NCBI GenBank assembly: GCA_036376775.1
Contig: DASUZP010000012.1
Span: forward strand, 1 to 31,012
Source of the DNA: VRUE01 sp036376775
GTDB taxonomy: Bacteria; Actinomycetota; Thermoleophilia; Solirubrobacterales; 70-9
DNA length: 31,012 nt
Direction of reading: 5' to 3'
Part shown: piece after piece, positions 1-7,395 of the stretch
How the letters are laid out: every line of letters starts with the position of its first letter
Position numbering within the stretch: position 1 is the stretch's first letter
Program-made: the position numbers and the translations under genes
Notes under the pieces: generated by a model
What the model was told of the DNA's origin: nothing
The model's input: the letters and a program-made list of their open reading frames with translations, nothing else
The model's database searches: none

Positions 1-165
1 GGCCTAATTGCCATGCAGAAGGTCGTGGGTTCGAATCCCATCAGCCGCTTTTCGCGAATCCCCTGCACGTGGGGGGTCGGGTTCGGCGCGGGTCGCCGAA
101 ACCAAATGGAACCATCCCCGCATATCGCCGTCATTCCAGGCACTAATTCGAATTAGTGCCTGGAA
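1..165 (+). repeat. Family-A repeat, copy 1: tRNA 3'-half plus palindrome (5' end cut by window)
   Basis: The first 49 bases read as the 3' half of a tRNA: T-stem GTGGG (25-29), loop TTCGAAT (30-36), stem CCCAT (37-41), acceptor strand CAGCCGC (42-48) and a discriminator T. No matching 5' half can be seen because the window starts here. About 85 bases later lies a perfect 32-base palindrome at 134-165 (arm TTCCAGGCACTAATTC). The same composite recurs at 4232-4395 and 11355-11514 in the same orientation. The palindrome ends 51 bases before the TIR gene start. Function is unknown; an attachment-site relic, a mobile non-coding element or a portable promoter-proximal element are all possible. Confidence 0.8.
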
Positions 166-202
166 CTGCGTAGATACGCGTGAATTGTCGCGCCTCTGCC
201 GC

Positions 203-208
203 TATTCT
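203..208 (+). promoter_or_regulatory. Candidate -10 (TATTCT) for a leaderless TIR transcript
   Basis: TATTCT lies 8 bases before the ATG at 217, which would place the transcription start at or next to the start codon. No Shine-Dalgarno sequence is visible and no convincing -35 was found at 16-18 bases. The same arrangement recurs at several other operon heads in this window. Confidence 0.45.
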
Positions 209-216
209 CGATCGCA

Positions 217-1164
217 ATGGCCTTGACCCCCGGCGAGCGAATCTCCCTGATCAAGGGCATCAGCGGCTCCCTTGCTGCTGAGAGCTGGACCGATATCAGC
301 CTAACTCTGGACCTTTTTGGGATCCCGGAGTTCGACGACCAGTGGACCGATGACTACGACTACATCTCCCGTCGGTTGAGACAAACGGGCGACGACGGCG
401 CCTTGCTCGGTCTTTACGCGCACCTATACCCGGATGCCACGGTGGAAGACGCCACGTCAGACGCAGCTCCGGGACCGTGGGGGGAAGGTTTCTTCCGGCT
501 TTTTCTAAGCCATACGAAGGCAAGCAAACAACTCGCCGGAAAGATCCGAGAGCGACTACTTGAGCAGGGGATAGACGCCTATGTCGCTCACGACCTGATT
601 GAACCCACGAAAGAGTGGATGGATGAGATCGAGACTGCGCTTCGAACTTGTGATGCGACGGCTGCAATCCTTTCCGAGGACTTTGTTGGAAGCCAATGGT
701 GTGATCAAGAGATTGGCATTTCTATAGGGCGCCGTATTCTGATCATTGCCGTCCGCCAAGGAGCCGATCCGCATGGCTTCATCAGCAAGTTCCAGGCGGT
801 TCCTGGCGACGCGACTCCGTTGGCTCCGGAGAACATTGCGACCAATCTTCGCGAGACTTTGGTAAGCCACGACCTTACGAAGGCAAAAATGGCCGCTGCG
901 ACGGTTCAGGTCTATGCGAATAGCGGGAGCTTCGATGATGCGCGGGCAAATCTCACTCGTGTACGAGAAATCCCCAAGCCACTCTGGACTAACGAGATGA
1001 TTGATCTTGCCGAAAAGGCGGGTGAAGAGAACGTCGATCTCCGTCACGGCGATTGGTATGGGACGCCCATTCCACAGGTTCTTAGCGAGTACCTTGATCA
1101 ATTGCTCGATCGGCCCGAAGCTGCGTCAGCGAACGCAGGGGCCGATGACGACATTCCGTTTTAG
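217..1164 (+). CDS. TIR-domain protein, probable anti-phage NAD-consuming effector
   Basis: This 315-residue protein has a TIR domain at about residues 92-185, starting FFRLFLSHTK and containing SQWCDQE. Glu165 in that motif matches the catalytic Glu of NADase TIR domains. Residues 5-72 form a separate helical N-terminal region (ERISLIKGIS, then SWTDISLTLDLFGIP) that resembles the N-terminal domains of AbiJ-type abortive-infection proteins; that assignment is from memory. Known TIR effectors cleave NAD+ after infection is sensed, so the N-terminal and C-terminal parts (186-315) may serve sensing or oligomerisation. The protein ends ADDDIPF, closely resembling the acidic tip of bacterial SSB. 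The start is chosen by the TATTCT hexamer just upstream. Base composition is visibly less GC-rich than the neighbours, which suggests transfer. A toxin-antitoxin pair follows on the same strand. Confidence 0.85.
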   Translation: MALTPGERISLIKGISGSLAAESWTDISLTLDLFGIPEFDDQWTDDYDYISRRLRQTGDDGALLGLYAHLYPDATVEDATSDAAPGPWGEGFFRLFLSHTKASKQLAGKIRERLLEQGIDAYVAHDLIEPTKEWMDEIETALRTCDATAAILSEDFVGSQWCDQEIGISIGRRILIIAVRQGADPHGFISKFQAVPGDATPLAPENIATNLRETLVSHDLTKAKMAAATVQVYANSGSFDDARANLTRVREIPKPLWTNEMIDLAEKAGEENVDLRHGDWYGTPIPQVLSEYLDQLLDRPEAASANAGADDDIPF

Positions 1165-1302
1165 GGGCGAGTTCAGAAGGGAGGTTTGACCCGGTCTGGG
1201 GCCCCACGCGAGCGTTACCTCGACTTGCCCTGCCCATGGCTGCACGTAGCTAGGAACCCAATATCTCGTACGACTTAACAAAGTTCCGTCCGACACCGCT
1301 GC

Positions 1303-1308
1303 TACCCT
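1303..1308 (+). promoter_or_regulatory. Candidate -10 (TACCCT) for the toxin-antitoxin operon
   Basis: TACCCT sits 7 bases before the ATG at 1316, consistent with a leaderless transcript separate from the TIR gene, which ends 151 bases upstream. The -35 is not clear. Confidence 0.4.
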
Positions 1309-1315
1309 TCTCGAT

Positions 1316-1600
1316 ATGGCTTTGCATAGCTCTCCCGTCAAAAGCAATGATGTCCGCCTGCCCGAGCCTCGGCCTGGCGAGGCGCTCGTGGTTGAGCGCT
1401 ACAGCGCAAAGCACGTCAAGGCCGTGATTCTGCATCCGGACGACTTCGCCGAGCTGCAGGGCAGCTCGGAACTGCTCGATGATTTGGCCCTTACGCCGGA
1501 GTTGAGCGACCTTGGCGCGCGCGCTCACCAGATCGCGGAGTCGCCGGAGGGGGAGTTGATTGACGACGAGGCGTCGGTCAGGCGCCTGCTCGGCCTTTGA
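1316..1600 (+). CDS. Phd/YefM-like antitoxin candidate
   Basis: The product is 94 residues. It has no family hallmark that settles its identity, but VVERYSAKHVKAVILHPDDF followed by an acidic, leucine-rich stretch resembles the beta-strand and dimer region of Phd/YefM-type antitoxins. The C-terminal half (ELIDDEASVRRLLGL) is acidic and would suit toxin neutralisation. Its stop codon overlaps the TTG start of the next gene (TTGA), a layout typical of type II toxin-antitoxin operons in which the antitoxin comes first and autorepresses. The ATG at 1316 is preceded by a TANNNT hexamer. The antitoxin call rests mainly on size, acidity and partner; a different small DNA-binding protein cannot be excluded. 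Confidence 0.6.
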   Translation: MALHSSPVKSNDVRLPEPRPGEALVVERYSAKHVKAVILHPDDFAELQGSSELLDDLALTPELSDLGARAHQIAESPEGELIDDEASVRRLLGL

Positions 1601-2139
1601 GCCTCACGGCCGGCGAGGTCTACTGGGCAATTATTCCCTACACGCCTGCGGCGCCCTTCAAGATCCATGTCGCCGATGGCGCGCCAGTAGAGGTGTCTAG
1701 TGCCTCTCAGATCGTCGATGGCCTCCGCAAAGGCGGCGACGCGGAGTTCGAGTTCGTAGTGCGCGCCAAGGCCAGGCCCGTCCTGCTCCTCTCTGGTCAT
1801 AGCGATCCTCGCACCGGCGACCTTTTTGCCCTGCGACTGCAGCGACTCGAGAAGCTCTCCGGCCAAGAGCGGAAACGGGTGGAAGAACAGCGTGAGTCAT
1901 CGCTCTTCCATCTACCCCCTGAGCGCTTCCCCGATCTCGGCAAGGCATCAGCGGCGATGGTGACGGCACCGATCCGGCTGCACGAGACGGCGCTCGACAC
2001 CCGCAAGCCGCTGGGGCGGCTCGATCGCAACGAGGTGCGGGCGTTGGTTGAGCGCTTCGTCTCCTACTGGCAGTTCGACCTGCGCCAGCTCTTGGTTACA
2101 CAGATCAGAGAGCTACAGCACCGACGACGCGCTCGCTGA
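1597..2139 (+). CDS. MazF/PemK-like toxin candidate
   Basis: The product is 180 residues from a TTG codon that overlaps the antitoxin stop (TTGA), implying translational coupling. The start reads LTAGEVYWAIIPY, and a later strand reads AKARPVLLLSG; this order (G-x-V-Y-W near the N terminus, RPVLLLS after it) matches the SH3-like barrel of MazF/PemK mRNA interferases. The C-terminal part (VTAPIRLHETALDTRKPLG, then RNEVRALVERFVSYW) also fits that fold and its final helix. It is longer than typical MazF (about 110 residues), with an inserted charged helix around residues 85-115. If correct it would cleave RNA when released from the upstream protein. A family-B repeat follows the stop codon. Confidence 0.55.
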   Translation: MSLTAGEVYWAIIPYTPAAPFKIHVADGAPVEVSSASQIVDGLRKGGDAEFEFVVRAKARPVLLLSGHSDPRTGDLFALRLQRLEKLSGQERKRVEEQRESSLFHLPPERFPDLGKASAAMVTAPIRLHETALDTRKPLGRLDRNEVRALVERFVSYWQFDLRQLLVTQIRELQHRRRAR

Positions 2140-2143
2140 TAGC

Positions 2144-2235
2144 GAATCAAACCAGGGCCCTCAATTTCGGGCACTCCTGGCCGGAAGTGCCCGACTCGCG
2201 GCATATCGACGCCTATCCGCGCATATTCACGGTGC
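2144..2235. repeat. Family-B hairpin repeat, copy 1
   Basis: A hairpin of TCGGGCACT (2167-2175) with AGTGCCCGA (2186-2194) is flanked by a conserved leader (AATCAAACC) and a tail rich in GCATATCGACGC-type words. It begins a few bases after the toxin gene stop and could act as a transcription terminator, although no T-run follows. Related copies lie near 4075, 11190 and 16117. The rest of the stretch up to 2439 shows no gene. Confidence 0.7.
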
Positions 2236-2439
2236 ATATCGCCCTCCGTTTTGGCAGAGCTACGGTCGCCCGTCCGGACATAGCAAGTGCCCGGCGGCGC
2301 GCAGAACGCCCGGGGCCGGCGCGAAGCCAGTGACCTCGAGCACAGCGACGGCGCGACGGGGCCCACGATGCTGAAGTGGCGTTGGTCCAGCGTCGCCACC
2401 TCCGTGCATCCAGTCGCTCGGCCGCTGATTCACCGCATC

Positions 2440-3849
2440 TCAAGCGAGCAGCCGCAGCAACTCCTCGCGGTCAGGGCCTGGTATCTGCAGGCGCTCGTGC
2501 TGACCCGCCAGCTCGAGGATGCGCTCGGGCACCCCGTCCTGCGCGAAGGTCTCACTCAACGGCGTCAGGCAGGAGCGGGACTCCAGGAAGGCCTTGAAGA
2601 GGTCGGGATCATGCAGCATCGCCGCGAGAAGCGCTCCTCGAAGGGCCTGCGATGGGTCACTCGGCTGCGGTGGCTCCAATCCTTGGCGCAGCGCCTCGAT
2701 TTCACCCAGCCGGCTGCGATCCTCGGCGACCGTCTCCCGGTACCAGGGGGTCAGCCGCGCCTCGGTGGCCTCGTCCCATGCCTGTGCGAACTCCAACGGA
2801 TCCTCCAAATGCGAGCTGACGACCTCGCGCAGGGCCTGGGCGTGTGCCAGTCCGAGGGTGATACCGCGGCCGAGCGAGGGGTTGGTGCATGCGCAGGCGT
2901 CGCCGAGCAGGGCGATGCCGGTGAGCACGGGCCGCCCGTCGTACAGCGGGCGGCGGTAGCGGTCGATCACACCGCCCATCGCCATGAGGTCGCTGATCGG
3001 CTCACCCTCCAGCCAGTGCGCATGCGCTGGGCACGCCTCGATGACGGCCCTCCACGCGTCGGGATCGCGCATCCGCTTCAGCGGCTGGTCTCCGCTCGAG
3101 ATGTAGGTGGTTACCGCCCAGGTGCCGTTGTCCGACGGGAGAGTCAGGATCGAGAAGGTCCCGATCGGCGCCAGCAGAGGACCGTAGGGCGGTGGCGTCG
3201 AGCCGTCCGCTGAGCGGAAGAACCGGCCGTAGTAGATGAACCCCGAATCCTCGGACTCCTCGTGCAGAGGCCCGATGTTCGCATCGCTGCACCAGCGCGG
3301 CAGCTGCGAGCCCCGGCCCATCGCGTCAACTACGAGATCGGCCTGCAGGGTCTCGCCCGAGTCGAGGCGAACGCCAGCCACGTGCGGCGTCCCGTTGCCA
3401 GCCTCAACGATCGGCTCCTTCACGGTCACGCCGCGGCGCACCTCCACGCCGGGCTCGTCCTCTGCCGCCGCTCCCAGAACCTGCTCGAACACCGGGCGGC
3501 GAGCGGTGTAGGTGACGAACCGCTCATCGCCTGACCGTGGGCGGCCATCGGCCAGGTTGGGGGGCATCAACCCGAGCATGTCCAGACGCGTCGCGCCCGC
3601 CGCGACGAGCCCATCGAACACGTCGGGGAGCTCCTGCTCCAGCACGGCGCTACCCGCGGGCTGCAGGAAATGAGCCATACGGAACTGAGTCACGCCCTCG
3701 CGCGACCACTTCTCCCACGCCTCATCTACGGATTCCGGCACGGGATCCGCATCGCGCTCGAGCACCGTGACCTCGCGCCCGTCGCGCGCCAGCATCAGAC
3801 CTGACGCCAGCCCGCACACCCCACCACCCAACACCACGATCCTTGTCAT
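2440..3849 (-). CDS. FAD-dependent oxidoreductase (aromatic-ring-hydroxylase/geranylgeranyl-reductase-like fold)
   Basis: This 469-residue protein opens with a classic Rossmann dinucleotide-binding motif, RIVVLGGGVCGLASGLMLA, ending in the ribose-binding acid of VLERD. Near residue 320 ALLGDACACTNPSLGRGITL matches the second FAD-contacting GD motif of the PHBH-like flavoprotein monooxygenases. The DAMGRGSQLPRW segment is the matching mid-protein motif. The ATG at 3849 is followed directly by the first beta-strand, so no shorter start works, yet the GGAGG lies immediately against it, which is unusually close. The substrate is unknown. The gene stands alone on the reverse strand between two repeats, so context gives no pathway. 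Hydroxylation or desaturation of a small lipophilic molecule is the family expectation, not something seen here. Confidence 0.85.
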   Translation of the reverse strand: MTRIVVLGGGVCGLASGLMLARDGREVTVLERDADPVPESVDEAWEKWSREGVTQFRMAHFLQPAGSAVLEQELPDVFDGLVAAGATRLDMLGLMPPNLADGRPRSGDERFVTYTARRPVFEQVLGAAAEDEPGVEVRRGVTVKEPIVEAGNGTPHVAGVRLDSGETLQADLVVDAMGRGSQLPRWCSDANIGPLHEESEDSGFIYYGRFFRSADGSTPPPYGPLLAPIGTFSILTLPSDNGTWAVTTYISSGDQPLKRMRDPDAWRAVIEACPAHAHWLEGEPISDLMAMGGVIDRYRRPLYDGRPVLTGIALLGDACACTNPSLGRGITLGLAHAQALREVVSSHLEDPLEFAQAWDEATEARLTPWYRETVAEDRSRLGEIEALRQGLEPPQPSDPSQALRGALLAAMLHDPDLFKAFLESRSCLTPLSETFAQDGVPERILELAGQHERLQIPGPDREELLRLLA

Positions 3850-4074
3850 CCTCCGCCCAGCCCCTTGCCGCCCTGCTCATGGGCGTCGCAGCACAGCTCA
3901 GGGCGACTGCGGCTCATGCCGGCAGGATATCTACCAGCAGCCGATTCACCGCCCGGATCGCTCTTCCGCGGAACAGCATTTCTAGGTGCCTCCGCGGGAA
4001 GTGGACATCGGTTCGGCTTACCCGCCTGAGGCGGATTGATGGCCATCCTGCGGATTGCGGTGCCGGTGCCGGGA
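3850..4074. other. Intergenic, no gene seen
   Basis: The stretch between the FAD enzyme and the second B/A composite repeat shows no open frame with coding character on either strand and no clear promoter for the reverse-strand gene. Confidence 0.5.
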
Positions 4075-4160
4075 GAATGAAACCGGCACGTCGAATTTCG
4101 GGCACCTCTGCGCCGAAGTTCCCAAATCGCTGCGTATCGGCGCATATCCGTGCGGGATCT
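4075..4160. repeat. Family-B repeat, copy 2 (degenerate hairpin)
   Basis: ATTTCGGGCACCTCTG at about 4095-4110 and GAAGTTCCC at about 4115-4123 are the decayed arms of the family-B hairpin, followed by the conserved CGTATCGGCGCATATCCG tail. The leader AATGAAACCGG matches the AATCAAACC of other copies. About 70 bases later family-A copy 2 begins, with a shared CCTGCAAAT between them, as in the 11190-11514 composite. Confidence 0.65.
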
Positions 4161-4231
4161 GCCCGGGTTCGCCAATCATGAAAGACCTGCAAATAGGCTA
4201 GATCTAGGATCGAAGCTCGCGGACGACCTCC

Positions 4232-4395
4232 TTAATTGCCATGCAGAAGGTCGAGGGTTCGAATCCCTTCAGCCGCTTTTTCGCGATTGCCCTGCACATG
4301 GGCGGGTCGGATCCGGCGCAGGGCGCCGAAATCAAATGGAACCATCCCCGCATATCGCCGTTATTCCAGGCACTAATACGCATTAGTGCCTGGAA
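4232..4395 (+). repeat. Family-A repeat, copy 2: tRNA 3'-half plus palindrome
   Basis: T-arm GAGGG-TTCGAAT-CCCTT (4253-4269) and acceptor strand CAGCCGC (4270-4276) are intact. The presumed anticodon loop TTGCCAT upstream would read GCC (Gly), but the preceding bases cannot form the 5' anticodon stem, D-arm or acceptor, so this is a 3' half only. The palindrome at 4364-4395 has 14-base-pair arms around an ACGC loop. Relative to copy 1 the T-stem pair T26:A40 is replaced by A:T, preserving pairing. The element ends 64 bases before the next start codon. Confidence 0.85.
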
Positions 4396-4447
4396 CCGTC
4401 GGGATGCGCGGCGATCGGCGGCGGTTCCGTGTTGCACTAGTTCCGCA

Positions 4448-4453
4448 TACCCT
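4448..4453 (+). promoter_or_regulatory. Candidate -10 (TACCCT) placing a leaderless GTG start at 4460
   Basis: TACCCT is 6 bases before GTG 4460, which also begins a well-formed signal peptide. This decides the start against much longer upstream readings that run through the repeat. Confidence 0.5.
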
Positions 4454-4459
4454 GTGGCC

Positions 4460-5377
4460 GTGCGTCGTGTCTTCTTACTGCTCCCGGTGATTGCGCTCGC
4501 GACTGCGCTGCTGGCAGTTCCGACCGGAGTGGCATCGGGCGCGGGCCCGGAACAGGGGACCGTCGTTCTGGTCAAGCTCGAGCTGAAGGCGAGCAATGGC
4601 TTGCACGCGCACCTCGAAAACTCCGAAGACGGGACCGTGACCCTCGAGCTGCGGAAAGAGGGCCAAATCGCTACCTACAACGTGCCCGGCGAAGCAACCG
4701 AAGGGGGGCTGAAAGCGCGCTTCGGGCGACTCGGTCTGATCGACGTCGCCTTCACCCCAACCAAGACGCTGAACTCGACTGAGCCGGGGAAGGGCTGTAC
4801 GGGAGCGCCGCGGACGCTGCGCGAAGGCGTCTTCACCGGGACGATCGACTTCACCGGCGAGCGGGAATTCGTGCGAATCGAAGGCCCGCAGGCGACCGGA
4901 TCGATGAGCGTGATCTCCCGATGGGAATGCCCCGAAGCCGAAGCGATGGACCCCCTTGCCCGTGTTTCGCGCCTGTTGGCGGCGACCTCCCGAGACGAGA
5001 CGGGCGAAAGGGAATCGGCGACGTTGGCGGTAGTGCGTCGCGGTTTCTCGAGCTATTTCGTTGCCGGCGTTGCCCATCGCCACAGCGGCGGGAAAAGCAT
5101 CTTCTTGGGTGCCAAGATCGAAATCCGCGAAGGTATCGATATCTGGCGCGCGACCGAGGTCCGTGGCCCGGCCTCGGCCTTCGACTTCGACCACGCTGCA
5201 GGCACTGCCGCATTGCGCCCACCGGCCCCTTTCAGCGGACACGCGAGCTTTGCGGCCCGCCCCCGCGGCCGAGGGCTGTGGCGAAGTACGATCCGGGTGC
5301 CGCTGCTCGGAGCCAATCCGATCGACACCGGTGGCCCGGGCTTCAGGGTGACCCTCCGTCCCGAATACCAGTTCTAA
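4460..5377 (+). CDS. Secreted protein of unknown function
   Basis: The product is 305 residues from GTG 4460. The N terminus (MRRVFLLLPVIALATALLAV) is a typical Sec signal peptide with cleavage likely near residue 25. The mature part is beta-rich with two similar-looking halves: each has a strand ending in a GVFTGTIDFTGE- or ATLAVVRRGFSSYFVAGV-like run followed by a segment that may return to a cysteine (W-E-C at the end of the first half). The frame can be read upstream into the family-A repeat, but that would bury the signal peptide, so the short start is preferred. I do not recognise a named family. The gene is convergent with the next gene; the two stop codons touch with no base between them. 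Confidence 0.75.
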   Translation: MRRVFLLLPVIALATALLAVPTGVASGAGPEQGTVVLVKLELKASNGLHAHLENSEDGTVTLELRKEGQIATYNVPGEATEGGLKARFGRLGLIDVAFTPTKTLNSTEPGKGCTGAPRTLREGVFTGTIDFTGEREFVRIEGPQATGSMSVISRWECPEAEAMDPLARVSRLLAATSRDETGERESATLAVVRRGFSSYFVAGVAHRHSGGKSIFLGAKIEIREGIDIWRATEVRGPASAFDFDHAAGTAALRPPAPFSGHASFAARPRGRGLWRSTIRVPLLGANPIDTGGPGFRVTLRPEYQF

Positions 5378-6160
5378 CTAGCAGAACCCCGTGAGGCCGC
5401 GCACGCGGCTGACCAGCTTCCGCAGCTCGGCCACCGTCATTTCGTTTTTTTCGGCCGTTCGGGTGGGGTGCCCGGCGAAGTTGTCGGCCAGCTCGATCAG
5501 CCGCTTCACCCTCGCGGTCGACATCGTCGGGACCGGCACGCCGGCGAGCGCCTCCGGCCCGAGCAGTTTGGCGACTCGCAGCCGGTACCTCACCTGTTCC
5601 GGGCTCAATTCGGTTTCTCTGGCAATCGCCTCGACCCCGCGCAGCCGTTCGGCCGCCGCGGTCACCCGCTTCAGCTCTCGCAGGACCGCGATCGGGTACA
5701 CCGGCGGCGGCAGCGGTTCCGGGGCAGGCTGCGAACGGCGGCGGACTTCGCGCAGTGCCGCGCTCCTCAGCTCGGGTTCGCCGGTTTCGATGGTGAGCGT
5801 CCGGTCGCCGGTCCCCACATAGACCCGCCCGTCTTCGGTCATCAGCCCACCGCCACGGAGGAGGGAGACTGGGGCAAAAGACGCTTCGTCGGCGATCGGG
5901 TTGAGGGCACAGGTGGTTGACGTCTCGACTCTGGCTGGCCACGGGCATGCGCCCTCGCCTTCGGAGATGCACTCCCCGTAGACGAATTCGGTGAAGGGGC
6001 CGTCGCGTTCTTCGCTCGCCGGTAGGCCGGCGAAGAAGGGCCCGAGCCAGTAGGGATCGACCGACGCCCGCTTCTGGTCGGCGCTCTGCCCGCTCGCCGA
6101 CATAGCGAAGAGCATCGCGCCCAGCGCCGCAAAGAGAACGATTCGCCCGCCCCGGACCAT
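5378..6160 (-). CDS. Secreted or membrane-anchored protein of unknown function
   Basis: The product is 260 residues. An N-terminal hydrophobic segment (RIVLFAALGAMLFAMSASG) looks like a signal peptide or anchor. The first half contains several cysteines (GECISEGEGACPW, TTCALNPIADE), suggesting disulfides outside the membrane. After a proline-rich linker (PAPEPLPPPVYP) the second half is helical: GVEAIARETELSPEQVRYRLRV resembles a helix-turn-helix hairpin, and the end is Arg/Lys-rich. The TACGAT hexamer 6 bases upstream of the ATG supports this start. Its stop TAG abuts the TAA of the convergent gene. Function is unknown; the two convergent secreted proteins need not be related. Confidence 0.7.
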   Translation of the reverse strand: MVRGGRIVLFAALGAMLFAMSASGQSADQKRASVDPYWLGPFFAGLPASEERDGPFTEFVYGECISEGEGACPWPARVETSTTCALNPIADEASFAPVSLLRGGGLMTEDGRVYVGTGDRTLTIETGEPELRSAALREVRRRSQPAPEPLPPPVYPIAVLRELKRVTAAAERLRGVEAIARETELSPEQVRYRLRVAKLLGPEALAGVPVPTMSTARVKRLIELADNFAGHPTRTAEKNEMTVAELRKLVSRVRGLTGFC

Positions 6161-6166
6161 CGCCCC

Positions 6167-6172
6167 ATCGTA
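6167..6172 (-). promoter_or_regulatory. Candidate -10 (TACGAT) for a leaderless transcript
   Basis: On the reverse strand TACGAT lies 6 bases before the ATG at 6160, the same spacing as at other operon heads in the window. Confidence 0.4.
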
Positions 6173-6324
6173 TTGCTCGCCTTCGAGGAGCGCCGCGCCG
6201 AGGGCAACCGCTTGCGGCCGAGTGGTTTCGTGAACTCGACGCGATGGGTGCTCGAGCTGAGTAACGTGTCTTCTCGCACTGAGGGCACGGCAAATGAGGG
6301 CATGACCAAGGCTGAGCTCGTCAG

Positions 6325-6554
6325 ATGGTCAATCGCCTGCCGGATCAGGCGGTCGATGGTGCTGCGATCCTGCTCGGTGAGATGACCGACGGGCGGATGG
6401 ATCCTGAGCAGGCTTGGTTCTGGACCCGCGAGTGGCAGCAGCGTGAGCGCGAGGCGGACGAAGACTCGCCGCTGGCCGGGTAACGCGCTACGAGAGCAAC
6501 GAGCAGTTCCTGGCGGCGTTGGACGAGCGCACGAGCCGCTCGATGCCGACGTGA
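6325..6554 (+). pseudogene. Frameshifted antitoxin (AbrB/MazE-like C-terminal type)
   Basis: From ATG 6325 the frame encodes 52 residues with QAWFWTREWQQREREADED, a tail I associate with actinobacterial AbrB/MazE-like antitoxins. The frame then stops at TAA 6481. The neighbouring frame continues the expected sequence without a break in sense: AGRVTRYESNEQFLAALDE, ending at TGA 6552. The five bases at 6466-6470 where three or six are expected point to a one-base deletion or two-base insertion. The N-terminal DNA-binding half is also short or missing. The corrected stop overlaps the toxin GTG (GTGA), so this was an antitoxin-toxin operon before decay. Confidence 0.6.
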
Positions 6555-6833
6555 GAGCCTCGCGTCGTTCTGGCGCGACTGGGGATCGGCTGACTCCTCA
6601 GTAGCAGAGAGCTTTCCGCCAAGCCGTGGTGCGGTTCATGGCCGACCTCTCCGATGGCGACCTGGGCTTTCATCCCCGCCTCCGCGTCAAGCGGGTCCAA
6701 GGCCATCCCGGCGTGTGGGAGATGACGTGGGCCTACGACGGCCGCGCGACCTTCTAGTACGGCGAGGGGTTCACGCTGGTCAGCCGCACATCGTCTGGTG
6801 TCGCGTGGGCACTCGATTTTCCGTCGCCCCTAA
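6551..6833 (+). pseudogene. Decayed RelE/HigB-like toxin with two nonsense codons and frameshifts
   Basis: Reading from GTG 6551 gives LTPQ, then TAG at 6602-6604, then QRAFRQAVVRFMADL and LRVKRVQGHPGVWEMTWAYD, then TAG at 6755-6757 after GRATF. A shift to another frame gives GQPHIVWCRVGT, and a last shift gives IFRRP followed by TAA at 6831. Joined, these match the layout of RelE/HigB-superfamily ribosome-associated toxins, including a core E-M-T-W-A strand and the terminal H-I-V-W-R-x-G-T ... I-F-R-R-P. Both TAG codons sit where GAG (Glu) would be expected, so each is one substitution away. The gene cannot make a functional toxin. It lies directly after its decayed antitoxin. Confidence 0.65.
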
Positions 6834-6838
6834 CCAGG

Positions 6839-7183
6839 CTAGGAGAGGGCCTGTTGGTGCCGACGAGCTTCGACGACCTCCTTTATTAGCGCGCTGCCGA
6901 AGATCAAGAAGGCGGAGGCGAAGGCGCAGAACATTGCTGACCACCAGATCGGCAAGGGCTCGCTGTACTGGTAGTGGTCCGGATAGCCGAAGGGAACCGC
7001 GAAAGGAATCGCCAGGAAGGCGAGGAACGCGAAGCCGAGCTGCCCAGTTCCCCATCCAAGCAGCACCGAGGCAATCGCCCAGATCGCGATTGGCAACTCG
7101 CCATCTCCGCTGTTGGCGTTGAGCAAGATGACGGCGGCGGCCGCGCCAGCCAAGTAGGTCACGACAAAGGCGATCCGGTTCAT
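6839..7183 (-). CDS. Small three-helix membrane protein, function unknown
   Basis: The product is 114 residues starting from ATG 7183 (a TTG three codons upstream is possible). Three hydrophobic segments can be seen: IAFVVTYLAGAAAAVILL, then IAIWAIASVLLGWGTGQLGF running into FLAFLAIPFAVPF, and WWSAMFCAFASAFLIFGSAL. The C terminus is a short charged tail (KEVVEARRHQQALS). No enzymatic motif is visible. It ends just 6 bases from the decayed toxin on the opposite strand. Being next to decayed defence genes it could be a membrane component of such a system, but nothing in the sequence shows it. Confidence 0.65.
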   Translation of the reverse strand: MNRIAFVVTYLAGAAAAVILLNANSGDGELPIAIWAIASVLLGWGTGQLGFAFLAFLAIPFAVPFGYPDHYQYSEPLPIWWSAMFCAFASAFLIFGSALIKEVVEARRHQQALS

Positions 7184-7257
7184 GCGTACCAAGTACCCCG
7201 AGAAACAGCTATTGGTTTCATGTGCCCTTGTTTTCTGCTCGGGCTTGCGACCGCGCC

Positions 7258-7395
7258 ATGGACCATCCAGAGCCGAGCAAGGCGAAGAGAGTGGCAGCCC
7301 AGATCAAGGAGTTCGGCGAGATCATCGCCAGCCTCGACGACCGGTCGGCCACCAGGGAATCAAACCGCCACCTCGTATTTGCTCAGCGACGGTAG
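7258..7395 (+). CDS. Possible 45-residue protein, unrecognised
   Basis: ATG 7258 opens a short frame (begins MDHPEPSKAKRVAAQIKEFG, then an acidic helix) with a plausible helical composition, ending at TAG 7393. There is no Shine-Dalgarno site or clear -10. Its 3' end overlaps the end of a short reverse-strand frame. It may be a fragment of a larger lost gene. Confidence 0.25.
   Translation: MDHPEPSKAKRVAAQIKEFGEIIASLDDRSATRESNRHLVFAQRR

Noticed and set aside
2287..3213. A 308-codon forward frame opposite the FAD enzyme
   Set aside because: The reverse frame carries the Rossmann and GD motifs; the forward one has only Arg/Gly/Gln-rich sequence.
4232..4280. A complete tRNA gene ending at the GGTTCGAATCC arm
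   Set aside because: No matching acceptor 5' strand (GCGGCTG), D-arm or 5' anticodon stem precedes it in copies 2 and 3, so only a 3' half is present.
5343..6293. A 316-codon Arg-rich reverse frame overlapping the 5378-6160 gene
   Set aside because: The alternative frame has a signal peptide and a -10 at its start and ordinary composition; this one is low-complexity Arg/Gly/Ala.
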